A stretch of DNA of 32,362 nt, taken from positions 1-32,362 of the forward strand of contig CALSCQ010003051.1 of assembly GCA_943704525.1 (NCBI GenBank), given 5' to 3'. Source of the DNA: Pigoraptor vietnamica (taxonomy: Eukaryota > Opisthokonta > Filasterea). Numbering within the stretch: the stretch's first letter is position 1; every line of letters begins with the position of its first letter. The notes below the pieces were generated by a model, which ran no database searches, was not told the DNA's origin, and saw only the letters and a program-made list of their open reading frames with translations. Both the position numbers and the translations under genes were made by a program. Of this stretch, positions 23,301 through 32,362 are shown piece after piece.

Positions 23301-24273
23301 CAGCGGCTACTTCTTCTCGCGCTCTGACGCCACCGGCGATCTCCGTTACTACTCGGTGTGGCTCGATGGCCAGCACGACCGCATCACGTTCTTCTACACG
23401 GTCGATCCCGAGGCTGACACGCACACGACGGTCAACGTCAACCTCAAGGCCCCTCTGGACGACAACACGTGGCACCACGTCGCCGTCATCTTCCTCCCTT
23501 CGAACACGGGACGCGTCCTCATCTACGTCGACGGCGTGCGCATCGCGGACATTAACTGCCGCGGCGAGTTCGCTGCCGACCCCGACTCCCCGATCTACTT
23601 CGGTGGTCGCGCGCCCCTCAACGTCTTCTTCTTCCAGGGGCGCATGGAGTCACTCGCCGTGTACCCGACGGCGCTGCCCGGCAGCATCCTCGCGCTCCTC
23701 GTCGCCAACAAGCCCTCGGCGCCCGCGGGTGCCATGACCGTGAACGCCCTCCCTAACTTGATGGCGTTCGGCGGCAGCGACGTCGTGCAGATCACGGCCG
23801 ACCGCCTCTTCACGAAGGCGCCGCTGGGCCTCACCATCTCGGGAGAGATCCTCCAGAACAACAACAACGAGGGGTACATTGCCTCGCGCACGGACTCGAC
23901 GGGTGCGACGCGCTACTACGGCTTGATGGCGGATGGCAAGCGCGACCTCCTCACGCTCTACTACCTCCCGGCGCCGCTCATCTCGGGCTACAAGTCAATC
24001 TCGGTGCCCTTCCGCCCTGACGACGGCAAGTGGCACCAGGTCGCCGTCATCATCAACGGCCGCACTGCGATCTTCTGGGCCGACGGCGCGACCATCGGGA
24101 CCGTGCAGCTCGAGGGAGTGCTCAGGGACACGCAGACGACGACGACGCTTGAGGTCGGTATGCGCAAGCCGGGTTCGTTCGGCTTCGCTGGGCAGATGCG
24201 GAACGTGTTCATCGCGAACACAGCAGTGTGTCCCGAGACCATTGCCGCCTCTCGCCAGTCGCCCATGTCGTGA
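11387..24273 (+). CDS. Giant secreted laminin-like protein (Cys-rich, REJ, GPS-like, LN-like, laminin-EGF, rod, LamG)
   Basis: Two exons, 11387-21947 and 22058-24273, encode 4258 aa. The junction (donor GTGAGT, acceptor CCGCAG, phase 1) creates WCEPCPTCVLNVYHD. Residues 1-29 are a signal peptide (FLRLCVLALLALSALPL). Then come: a cadherin/CSPG-like stretch with TPVNDRPVV near 322; Cys repeats 477-714 of the VDxCGxCxGDG type; an IPT/TIG-like region about 716-805; a REJ-like region about 1020-1545 (LTLPSVTGICDSL, later FTVSSVNWIGETDLRYTLSY); a helical/GAIN-like stretch ending in a GPS-like motif 1867-1906 (C1867, C1894, H1898, T1900); a laminin N-terminal-like region about 2330-2516 (FDLGGDFGV ... 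VEIQGNCICNGHSKSC); many laminin-type EGF repeats to about 3520; a helical rod about 3526-3864; and two LamG-like domains, about 3900-4064 and 4084-4243. No membrane helix follows, so it should be extracellular, as matrix or cell coat. The LN-like and GPS-like calls are the least certain parts. Confidence 0.9.
18370..18940 (+). other. Laminin N-terminal (LN)-like region of the giant protein
   Basis: Residues about 2330-2520. The string FDLGGDFGVLNVIFYL, then LEVWARSEGSTTWYDF, then a Tyr-rich YYSVQEVEIQGNCICNGHSK matches the order of an LN domain (beta strand after DLG, an S-x-x-G-x-T-W-type turn, and the exit into the first EGF-like repeat CxCNGH). The pattern is degenerate, so this could be a generic galactose-binding-like sandwich that enters EGF repeats. 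Confidence 0.55.
18930..21947 (+). other. Laminin-type EGF (LE) array of the giant protein
   Basis: Residues about 2516-3521 have LE signatures throughout: CxCNGH-type starts, CxHNTxGxHC cores and C-x-x-C-x-x-G-(Y/F)-(Y/F/W) ends, for example CQHNTMGTHCTTCTNGFY, CEGNTEGTHCEYCKPGFY and CADNTENGAKQRCDKC. I estimate ten or more repeats, several with irregular insertions, ending at PCPTCV immediately before the rod, as in laminin chains. Confidence 0.88.
21948..22057 (+). other. Single intron of the giant gene (110 bp)
   Basis: Donor GTGAGT and acceptor TCCGCAG, phase 1. It falls exactly between the last EGF repeat and the rod. If unspliced, the upstream frame continues for 22 codons and stops at 22013-22015. 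Confidence 0.9.
23180..24240 (+). other. Two C-terminal LamG/concanavalin-like domains
   Basis: Each domain has the jelly-roll pattern. The first reads INFNGTGAIKI, VTVAGWVRQ, DDNTWHHVAVIF, VLIYVDGVRI and IYFGGRAP. The second reads LTISGEILQ, DDGKWHQVAVIING, AIFWADG and LEVGMRKPG. The W-H-x-V-A-V-I core is shared. They resemble the LamG-like jelly-roll (LamGL/pentraxin-like) class more than classical laminin LG repeats. Confidence 0.8.
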
Positions 24274-24722
24274 GACTGAGGGCGCGACCTCGCCATTCGC
24301 TTCACGTTACGCGCGTTTTCCACATTTCGTCTTTTGTGTTTTGTGTCTCACATCTTTCGCGTGAGTGATTAAGCGCCATCCAGTGTGCGTGTGGTCTGTG
24401 TGTGTGTCCTTTGGTGTGTGTTCCTCCCCGCCCTTGACGGGAACGGCATAAAGAACCGCTCACGCGACAAAAAAAGACAACACAGCAACAACAATAGTCG
24501 AAGTCTAAGAGATGTAACGACTGTAACAGACCGATCAGTGCCACAACCCTCAACGCCGGATACAAAACCGACAGAGATGCAAAAACGCAAAACCTCTTCA
24601 CACGAGAGCAAAGTCGCTCACGTTCTCTTTCGAGTGCACCGCTCTTCCCCTCTCGCTTCTGCACTTGTTTTCGACTTACATAGGGGACACGTCTTCGACT
24701 TACAGAGGAGACGCACACGAAA
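24274..24722. promoter_or_regulatory. Spacer between the giant gene and the acyltransferase
   Basis: This holds the 3' UTR of the giant gene and the promoter of the acyltransferase. TG-rich sequence lies at 24385-24420 and an A-rich stretch follows near 24470-24500. A 24 bp imperfect tandem repeat precedes the acyltransferase ATG. No gene is visible. Confidence 0.5.
24671..24718 (+). repeat. 24 bp imperfect tandem duplication
   Basis: Two units starting TCGACTTACA at 24671 and 24695, followed by TAGGGGACAC and GAGGAGACGC respectively. It lies a few bases upstream of the acyltransferase ATG, so within its 5' UTR or core promoter. Confidence 0.75.
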
Positions 24723-26634
<1,912 letters not shown>

Positions 26635-27085
26635 ATGGGACGCCGTTATTCTGCTGTGCTTGTGTGTCCCCCGCTATTGTCGCAGTGCATTTTTGGACGA
26701 AGCACTGTTGATAAATGCATTAGTGTCTTTCCTCGAACACCACACTTACAGTTTGACACCCACATATACACCCCCCACACCTGCCCACCAACCCACACCA
26801 ACACACCCACCCACCCACCCACACACCCACACACATGCCGAATGTGTGATTGACCATGGACGCGGCAGTAGTGAGCCCGAATGCAGTCCTGACAGAAGCC
26901 GTCTCCTTCCCCAAAAAAGCCACCCGTGTGCGCATCTGCCAGCAATTGGACTGATTTTACAATAGACCGAAATAACTGTCCACATGGCGGCTTTCATTGA
27001 GCCTCGCAACAATTAGGCCTGGTCGCATCACGTCCACTGCGCTGCGGTTGCTGTCGGCTCGGCGGCCACTCGCACGCCGCACGTT
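26635..27085. other. Convergent intergenic region (3' flanks of acyltransferase and redoxin)
   Basis: Two genes end toward each other here. It contains CCCA/CACA-rich sequence at about 26760-26835 and no recognisable gene. GATAAA near 26709 could be a weak polyadenylation-like motif for the acyltransferase. Confidence 0.5.
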
Positions 27086-28314
27086 TTACCACTTGTCGTA
27101 CGACATGGGCCCCTTCATGACGTCTGCGCGGCCTTCTTCCGTAATGGCATCGCCATTGGGGCGCACAATAACCAGCTTGGGGATCCCGCTCACGTGGTAC
27201 TGCAAACAGTCGGCCGCTGGTCAACCAAACGCCACATAAAGCTCAAGTGCTACTGCAGACAGTCGGCGTGAAACGCCACATAGACGCCGCACGGACGCCG
27301 CACTTATAGCGAGACATGCACGTTCCACAAGGCATTCATCGGAGTCCTCGAGAGCCAGTGCATTAGTTCAATTGGCAGACACACACACCTTCTGCTTGAG
27401 CTCCTTCACGAACGGGTCGTCGAGCGCGAGGGTGAGCCACGGGCCATGTGCCTCCTTCATGTACTCGAGCTGGTCGTTTGTGCTGCGGTCGGAGCTCACA
27501 AACACCACCTGCAGCGGACAAGTGCGTCAGTTGCATTGCGAAACGACAGTCAGTCGTGGCCTTGGCTAGTGACCAAAGCAACAAAATCTATCAATAAATA
27601 ATAGCCCAAACATGCCTACCAGCATCAATGACGACACAGCGAGCACTTATAACAAACGAACAACCACATATAGGCCTAACACTGGCGGAAAACGTCCCAC
27701 ACACAGCAATTTCCCAAATAACGAAGCACTTATAACAAGCAAACAACCACAGACAGGCCTAACACTGGCGGAAAACGTCCGCTCAGACAGCCACTTTCAC
27801 CTAAAACGAAGCACTTATAACAAGCGAACAGCCACAGACAGGCCTAACACTGGCCCGCTCAGACAGCCACTTTCACCTAAAACGAAGCCACACTGCGAGT
27901 CGCTTAATTCACTTCGCCAGCGCACCTCAAACTGCTTGCCTTGCTCGCGAATGTGGGCGTGGAAGTCCTTGAGAACCGGCGTGAACATGCGGCAGGGCGG
28001 GCACCTGCGAAGAAAAAAGACGGTCAAATACACTGACATCGCCAGTGCGACTGTGGAAGAGCAGAAAACGTACCAATGGGCCGAGAAGTAGATGGCGACC
28101 TTGGCGCCTGTCAGCGTGCTCGCATCAGCGTCGACAAACTTGCCATTCTCCACGCGCTGTTGTTAAAAGCGTGTCAGACAGCCAGTAGAGTCAGAGTTAG
28201 AGCACTAACACATACGACAACACACGGGCACACAAACACAACAAACATCACACGCGCGTTCCCACACGCCAAGCAACTTACCAAGAGGCGCTTTCCAGCG
28301 AAGAGCTCCGACAT
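27086..28314 (-). CDS. Tryparedoxin/nucleoredoxin-like thioredoxin-fold protein
   Basis: Five exons on the minus strand: 28314-28282, 28156-28074, 28004-27926, 27508-27389 and 27199-27086, phase-consistent, giving 142 aa (TAA at 27088-27086). The start is MSELFAGKRLL. The active site is WCPPC (39-43) within YFSAHWCPPCRMFTPVL, the exact tryparedoxin/nucleoredoxin form. It continues with VVFVSSDRSTNDQ, where the family usually has VSxDRxxxxF, then MKEAHGPWLTLALDD and the cis-proline loop VSGIPKLVIV (Pro112). It is a single-domain, size-typical thiol oxidoreductase, probably cytosolic and acting in disulfide reduction or redox signalling. No signal peptide is seen. The active-site motif is split by an intron between Trp39 and Cys40. 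It shares a divergent promoter with the DAHP synthase. Confidence 0.93.
27643..27886. repeat. Minisatellite, three units of 76-85 bp, in redoxin intron 3
   Basis: Units begin with GCACTTATAACAA at 27643, 27726 and 27811. Each includes AGGCCTAACACTGGC and ends with AACGAA. Unit 3 has lost the GGAAAACGT segment. Units 2 and 3 are more alike (shared CAGACAGCCACTTTCAC) than either is to unit 1. It lies between exons 3 and 4 of the redoxin gene. Confidence 0.93.
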
Positions 28315-28452
28315 CTTCTCAGTTTCACACAGCAATATCGGGTGAATCCTTTTCGGATTTTGAGGCCTTTTTCCCTTCTTTCAGGGTGAGCAGATAGCGA
28401 AACTGGAATGTGCTGGCCCAGTGTCACAGTCACCTGTTTTTTGTTGGGACCA

Positions 28453-28460
28453 TGACGTCA
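28453..28460. promoter_or_regulatory. CRE-type site TGACGTCA
   Basis: A perfect 8 bp palindrome, the classic CREB/ATF-type bZIP core, 208 bp upstream of the DAHP synthase ATG. Only motif identity is shown. Confidence 0.5.
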
Positions 28461-28463
28461 GCA

Positions 28464-28471
28464 TTACGTAA
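28464..28471. promoter_or_regulatory. bZIP-type palindrome TTACGTAA overlapping AACGCGTT
   Basis: TTACGTAA at 28464-28471 is a bZIP half-site palindrome. The next palindrome AACGCGTT (28470-28477) contains the ACGCGT core. Only motif identity is shown. Confidence 0.4.
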
Positions 28472-28488
28472 CGCGTTACACCAAGCAG

Positions 28489-28508
28489 CACGTGATACCA
28501 CGTGATAC
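28489..28508 (+). promoter_or_regulatory. Two tandem CACGTGATAC units (E-box/G-box)
   Basis: A perfect 10 bp direct repeat, each unit starting with the palindrome CACGTG (28489-28494 and 28499-28504). One helical turn separates the two boxes, which suits side-by-side binding by bHLH or bZIP factors. Confidence 0.55.
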
Positions 28509-28512
28509 GAGA

Positions 28513-28519
28513 TGACTCA
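28513..28519. promoter_or_regulatory. GCN4/AP-1-type site TGACTCA
   Basis: Perfect TGACTCA, 149 bp upstream of the DAHP synthase ATG. In yeast and other fungi this is the GCN4/CPC1 site that controls amino-acid biosynthesis genes, DAHP synthases included. Its role here is inferred. Confidence 0.5.
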
Positions 28520-28667
28520 ACCCGCAGTTCGGCCAATTTACCTTTGCTTCGCTTTGCAGAAGCAGCTTTTTTGCCGTCCTTGCTTCGTTAACGCCGTGTG
28601 CAGTTCTTTTTTTTTTTCTGTTTGGAGACACCTCGTGCGTGCTTATACGAACGGGCTGGTCTTCACC

Positions 28668-31600
28668 ATGGCGTGCAAGCGGGATGCGGGCGCGGTAGCC
28701 GGCGATGGACCCTCCACAACAACACCCACGCTCGAGAGAAAGAAGCGGCGGACGACGTCCGAGTGCGCTGAGCTGGCGGATTGGAGCCCCTCGTCGTGGC
28801 GCGCGAGGCCCATCAAGCAGCAGCCGACGTATAAGGACGAAGCGAAGCTGAAGGAGTCGCTCGACACACTGCGCGGTCTGCCGCCCCTCGTGTCCAGCGG
28901 AGAGGTGCGCTTTTTTTGCGTCCTCTGTCACAGTTACTGTTGTTGTTGTGATTTGGGAGTGTGTCAGCTCACTGTACTTTCTGTGCCTTTTCAACCTCAT
29001 GGGATCTGATACTCCACTGCACGTGCTGGCCTCCACACTCCCTCATCGGTTGTGTTTGTGCTTGCACTCAAGCCGTTCCTGTGTTTCTCTCTTCAGATCG
29101 ACGATCTCCGGAGTCAGCTGGCCGAAGTGGCGGATGGCAAGCGCTTCCTACTCCAGGGCGGCGACTGCGCCGAGCTGTTTTCGTACTGCAGCAAGAAGCC
29201 GATTGAGAACAAGCTGAAAATTCTGCTCCAGATGAGCCTCGTTCTCACGTGGGGCGCGCGTACGCCCATTGTCCGCGTGGCTCGCATGGCCGGACAGGTG
29301 CGTTGTGGGTGGCTGTTGTTATGGACGTGGAGGAGGAGGGGCTTATTGCGAGTAAGTCTCAGTCCTTCTTATGGGCAGTTTGGAGGGATCGTAGTCTCTC
29401 TGTTTGTAACGGCCGCAATTTCGTTTTCAGTATGGCAAGCCACGCACAAAAGACACCGAGATGGTCGACGGAGTGGAGGTGCTCTCGTACAGGTGCGTGC
29501 GCGAAGTGCCGTTGTGTGCGTCCGTCGCGTTCACGTTGAAGAGAAGAGACGAAGCTTTTTTATTTTGAGGAAGACAAAGCATATGAAGCATTTCCCTCTG
29601 CTGAACTGGGGCAATACTCTCAGGGGCGACAATGTGAACGGATTCGACAAGAACGACCGCGAGCACGATCCCAGCCGGCTCGTCCAGTGAGTGCTCATCT
29701 ATTGTCGGCCTGTTGCGCGGCTGCGGCGTCACCTTACGTTTCCACACTGCAATGGGGATTGCGTGTTGTACACATGTGTGGACTCATATATTGTGTCATC
29801 GCAGGGCGTACTTCCACTCGGCCGCCACGCTCAACTACGTGCGCGCTCTGCTGGCCGGTACGTCGGCCGTGGCTTGCTCCGTGTTCTTGCGACAGCTGGT
29901 TTTTTTTTTTTTTTTCGTCTTCGTACGCTTCACACGTTCATACGCGGCACATTCCTTCCGTACGCTAGGTGGCTTTGCTGACCTGCAGCACCCCGAGAAT
30001 TGGGCGCTGAAGAACGTCCGCTGCCTTGCCACGCGGCGCGTGTACGAGGACATGGTCAACTCGATGCTCGATTCGCTCCACTTCATGAAGACAATCAAGG
30101 TGCGCGCACGTAATTTGTGTTGTTCACTGCGATGTCATGCAAGCACTTATGTGTTCGTGCGTGGCTGTACCATTCTTCACCGCCCTTGTGTGTTCTTGCG
30201 TGTGGTTGTGCGTTCCTCAAGGTCCTGTGTTCTTGCGCGAGTGCGTTCCTCAAGCGTGCTTATGTGTTGGCGTGGCTGACGCAATGCCCGCCGTCGTGCA
30301 ATTGCAGGCGTCGGAGAGCCGCGGCCTTCAGTCGGTCGACCTCTACACGTCGCACGAGGGGCTCATCCTCAACTACGAGGAGTCGCTGACGCAGCGCGTG
30401 CAGGACAGATGGTACAACGTCGGCGCTCACTTTCTGTGGATCGGCGACAGGACGCGCCAGGTGGGAAGGGTACACTGGGAAACCTCCCTCATTGCTTGTG
30501 CGTGCGCTGCATGTTGAGTTACGCAGGCCTTCTGAATTTTACGTGATGTGTAAACCTTTGTATCACTTGTGCTTTGCGATGGACGGCGCATGTTGAGTTA
30601 CACAGTCCGCTGTAAACCTCTTTATCACTTTTGTTTTGCGCTGAACGGCCGCATGTTAATTGCCGCCCGCTGTTTTTCCATGGATGTGGATTTGGGACAA
30701 GGGAGGCCTCCTTCATAACTTGCGTGAAATGCATGTTCTGCCGTGGGTTGTGTTTTACCCTACGTGGAACTATTTTCCTTGCCGGTGTGCGTGCGCACTC
30801 AGTCCCCTGTTCGATTCTTCGTATCGACAGCTCGACCATGCCCACGTCGAGTACTTTCGCGGCCTCCACAACCCCGTCGGCGTGAAAGTGGGGCCGTCCA
30901 CTGACCCCGCAGAGCTTGTCGAGCTGATCCGGCGGCTGGACCCCCTCCGATTGCCCGGAAAGATCACAATCATCACGCGCTACGGCGTGGGAAAGGTAAT
31001 CTACCTCGTGCCGTAACGCTGTTCGTAGCGCTGTCGCTCGTTGGCTCTCTGCGTGATGTTGGCGCGCGCGATGCTCGCGTGCTTCTCGCCTAGTATAACG
31101 CGCTGCTGTGGTGCCGTCTATATACTGCAACCATATTTGTTGCCGGTGTTGACGAAAATTACGATATTCCCGCGCAGGTGGACGAGTGTCTTCCCAAGCA
31201 CATCCGGGCCGTGACGGAGGCGGGTCTCAAGGTCGTCTGGTGCTGCGACCCCATGCACGGCAACACGGAGACAACTTCGACGGGCATGAAGACGCGCAAC
31301 TTTGACAAGATCCTCGAGGTTTGTTCGAGCCATGTAACCCTCTCCTCAGATGTTCGTCTGCGTTGCAATACTGTAATGGCCGAACGTCTGTAGTTACTTC
31401 AGTGCGCTTATTATGGCCGAAAGTCTGAAACTTTGTATCCGCTCTTTTCGTCCGTTTAGGAACTCCGCCGAACGTTCGCGATCCACAAGATGCACGGTCG
31501 ACAGCTGAACGGCGTCCACTTTGAGCTGACGGGCGATCCCGTAACCGAGTGCACCGGCGGCAGCAGCGACCTCAGTGAGGCCGACCTCGCGCAGAACTAC

Positions 31601-31705
31601 CAGACATTCTGCGACCCGCGGCTCAACTACGACCAGAGCATGGATATGGCCATTCTCATCGCAGAGTATTACCAGAAGGAGCGCAGCATGCACAAGCACC
31701 TCTAG
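28668..31705 (+). CDS. 3-deoxy-7-phosphoheptulonate (DAHP) synthase, class II
   Basis: Ten exons: 28668-28904, 29097-29297, 29431-29492, 29624-29686, 29805-29857, 29969-30099, 30308-30460, 30831-30995, 31178-31318 and 31460-31705; all phases agree, giving 483 aa. It condenses phosphoenolpyruvate with erythrose 4-phosphate, the first step of the shikimate pathway. Class II (plant/microbial AroA_II) landmarks are all present: GDCAE (101-105, metal-binding Cys103), [54 protein letters not shown] (319-323), [12 protein letters not shown] (His382), [14 protein letters not shown] and CDPRLN. The N-terminus (MACKRDAGA...) is polar and lacks an obvious signal or plastid transit peptide, so cytosolic action is likely. 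The ATG context CACCATGG is strong. The end of the last exon is duplicated just downstream. Confidence 0.96.
30509..30650 (+). repeat. Imperfect tandem duplication in DAHP synthase intron 7
   Basis: Two units start with GCATGTTGAGTTAC (30509 and 30588) and share TGTAAACCT, TATCACTT and TTTGCG; a third truncated start (GCATGTTA) is at 30651. Unit lengths are about 79 and 63 bp. Confidence 0.85.
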
Positions 31706-32105
31706 GAGCGGACGTGGGGACCTGGGCGTTGCGTTGCGCCGCTTCAGTCTGTCAATGAACTGGGGGCAATAATGTGTGTGTGGCGTGTACGTGGCCATTC
31801 TCATCGCAGAAGTGTTATCAGAAGGAGTGCACCATGCACAAGCACCTCTAAGGGCGGACGCGGAGCAAACACGCGTTGCGTTGGCCCGTTGGGGCGTTAA
31901 AAGCTTGAACTGGGGGCAATGATGTGAAGAAAGGGATTGCTTCCAATTGTGATTCTCCAAAAGAGGCAAAATCTTAGGCGTCTGATTCTATAAATGACAA
32001 GCGGACATTCTTGAACTCTGAAGGGCCAAAAGCCAAAAACCGGCGGAAGAAAATCAACCGCTTTCGACGAACGGGGAGAGGAAAGAGACCCTCGACTGCG
32101 TGAGA
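31706..32105. other. 3' flank of DAHP synthase with duplicated gene end, then promoter of next gene
   Basis: The first part repeats the end of the last DAHP synthase exon and its 3' flank (see 31793-31926). The rest, 31927-32105, is AT-richer spacer that should hold the promoter of the dehydrogenase. Confidence 0.6.
31793..31926 (+). pseudogene. Tandem duplicate fragment of the DAHP synthase 3' end
   Basis: It copies 31648-31777. GGCCATTCTCATCGCAGA, an AGAAGGAG segment and ATGCACAAGCACCTCTA recur, as do downstream GGCGGAC/GCGGAC, GCGTTGCGTTG and GAACTGGGGGCAAT. An extra base after CATCGCAGA shifts the frame relative to the parent exon, and the copy lacks its own upstream splice site and gene body. 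It is a fragment, not a second gene. It may lie in the 3' UTR. Confidence 0.88.
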
Positions 32106-32175
32106 ATGACGAGTCTAACAATGCGGCATCGCGTGGCCGTTATTGGGGGTGGCTCGCTTGGTCAGCGAATTGCGG
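32106..32175 (+). CDS. Rossmann-fold dehydrogenase, first exon only (partial, cut by right edge)
   Basis: The 23 codons from ATG 32106 read MTSLTMRHRVAVIGGGSLGQ and RIAG up to the donor GTGCGT at 32176 (phase 1). The beta-alpha-beta nucleotide-binding motif Gly-x-Gly-x-x-Gly (GGGSLG) right at the N-terminus fits NAD(P)-dependent dehydrogenases such as the 3-hydroxyacyl-CoA dehydrogenase/lambda-crystallin group. Too little is present to name the enzyme. A second in-frame ATG at 32121 is an alternative start. Confidence 0.62.
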
Positions 32176-32245
32176 GTGCGTACGTTATCAAACGTGCTTG
32201 AGGGAAGCTAGGTGAATGTGTGCGTGCTGGGTGTGTGCGCGTGCT

Positions 32246-32362
<117 letters not shown>

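Larger units (their letters stand above)
28315..28667. promoter_or_regulatory. Divergent promoter, redoxin (-) and DAHP synthase (+)
   Basis: This 353 bp region lies between two start codons. It contains a dense run of bZIP/bHLH-type core motifs at 28453-28519 (see the separate entries), then a T-run near 28608-28618 and the DAHP synthase ATG in the context CACCATGG. No TATA box is evident. Confidence 0.65.

Noticed and set aside
27643-27886. Regular repeats that might be taken for a CRISPR array
   Set aside because: The units are tandem with no unique spacers, in a spliced eukaryotic intron.

Overview
The window is nuclear DNA of a non-animal, probably single-celled eukaryote. It holds eight protein genes, most of them split by many short GT-AG introns. 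Coding exons are GC-rich with GC-ending codons, and introns and spacers are loaded with (CA/TG)n microsatellites. The gene for a plant/microbe-type (class II) DAHP synthase argues against an animal, while the giant laminin-like protein recalls animal matrix proteins. I therefore favour a free-living protist near the animal lineage (choanoflagellate or other unicellular holozoan, or an apusomonad), but the sequence alone does not settle this. I saw no rRNA, tRNA, CRISPR array, intact transposon or virus-like element.

Layout. (1) 407-2600, minus: seven exons of the N-terminal part of a USP9X/FAF-like ubiquitin hydrolase, running off the left edge. (2) 3700-5989, minus: a six-exon FAD amine oxidase (463 aa) with CA/TG-rich introns. 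(3) 6649-9632, plus: a three-exon OSCA/TMEM63-type channel (871 aa), divergent from the oxidase. (4) 9633-11386: a 1.75 kb spacer with a near-perfect 250 bp foldback. (5) 11387-24273, plus: a two-exon gene for a secreted 4258-residue protein. Its order is signal peptide, Cys-rich repeats, IPT-like and REJ-like regions, a GPS-like motif, a laminin N-terminal-like region, laminin-EGF repeats, a helical rod and two LamG-like domains. (6) 24723-26634, plus: a four-exon lysocardiolipin-type acyltransferase (377 aa). (7) 27086-28314, minus: a five-exon tryparedoxin/nucleoredoxin-like protein (142 aa). (8) 28668-31705, plus: a ten-exon class II DAHP synthase (483 aa). (9) 32106 onward, plus: the first exon of a Rossmann-fold dehydrogenase, cut by the right edge.

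These genes do not form one pathway. The most striking object is the giant protein, which has the overall order of a laminin alpha chain behind an N-terminal half resembling polycystin/REJ proteins. A second point is the 353 bp promoter shared by the redoxin and the DAHP synthase, which packs a GCN4-type site, a CRE, a TTACGTAA site and two CACGTG boxes into about 70 bp. Exon boundaries were set by hand from splice signals, reading-phase agreement and protein family similarity. All 31 internal junctions are phase-consistent.
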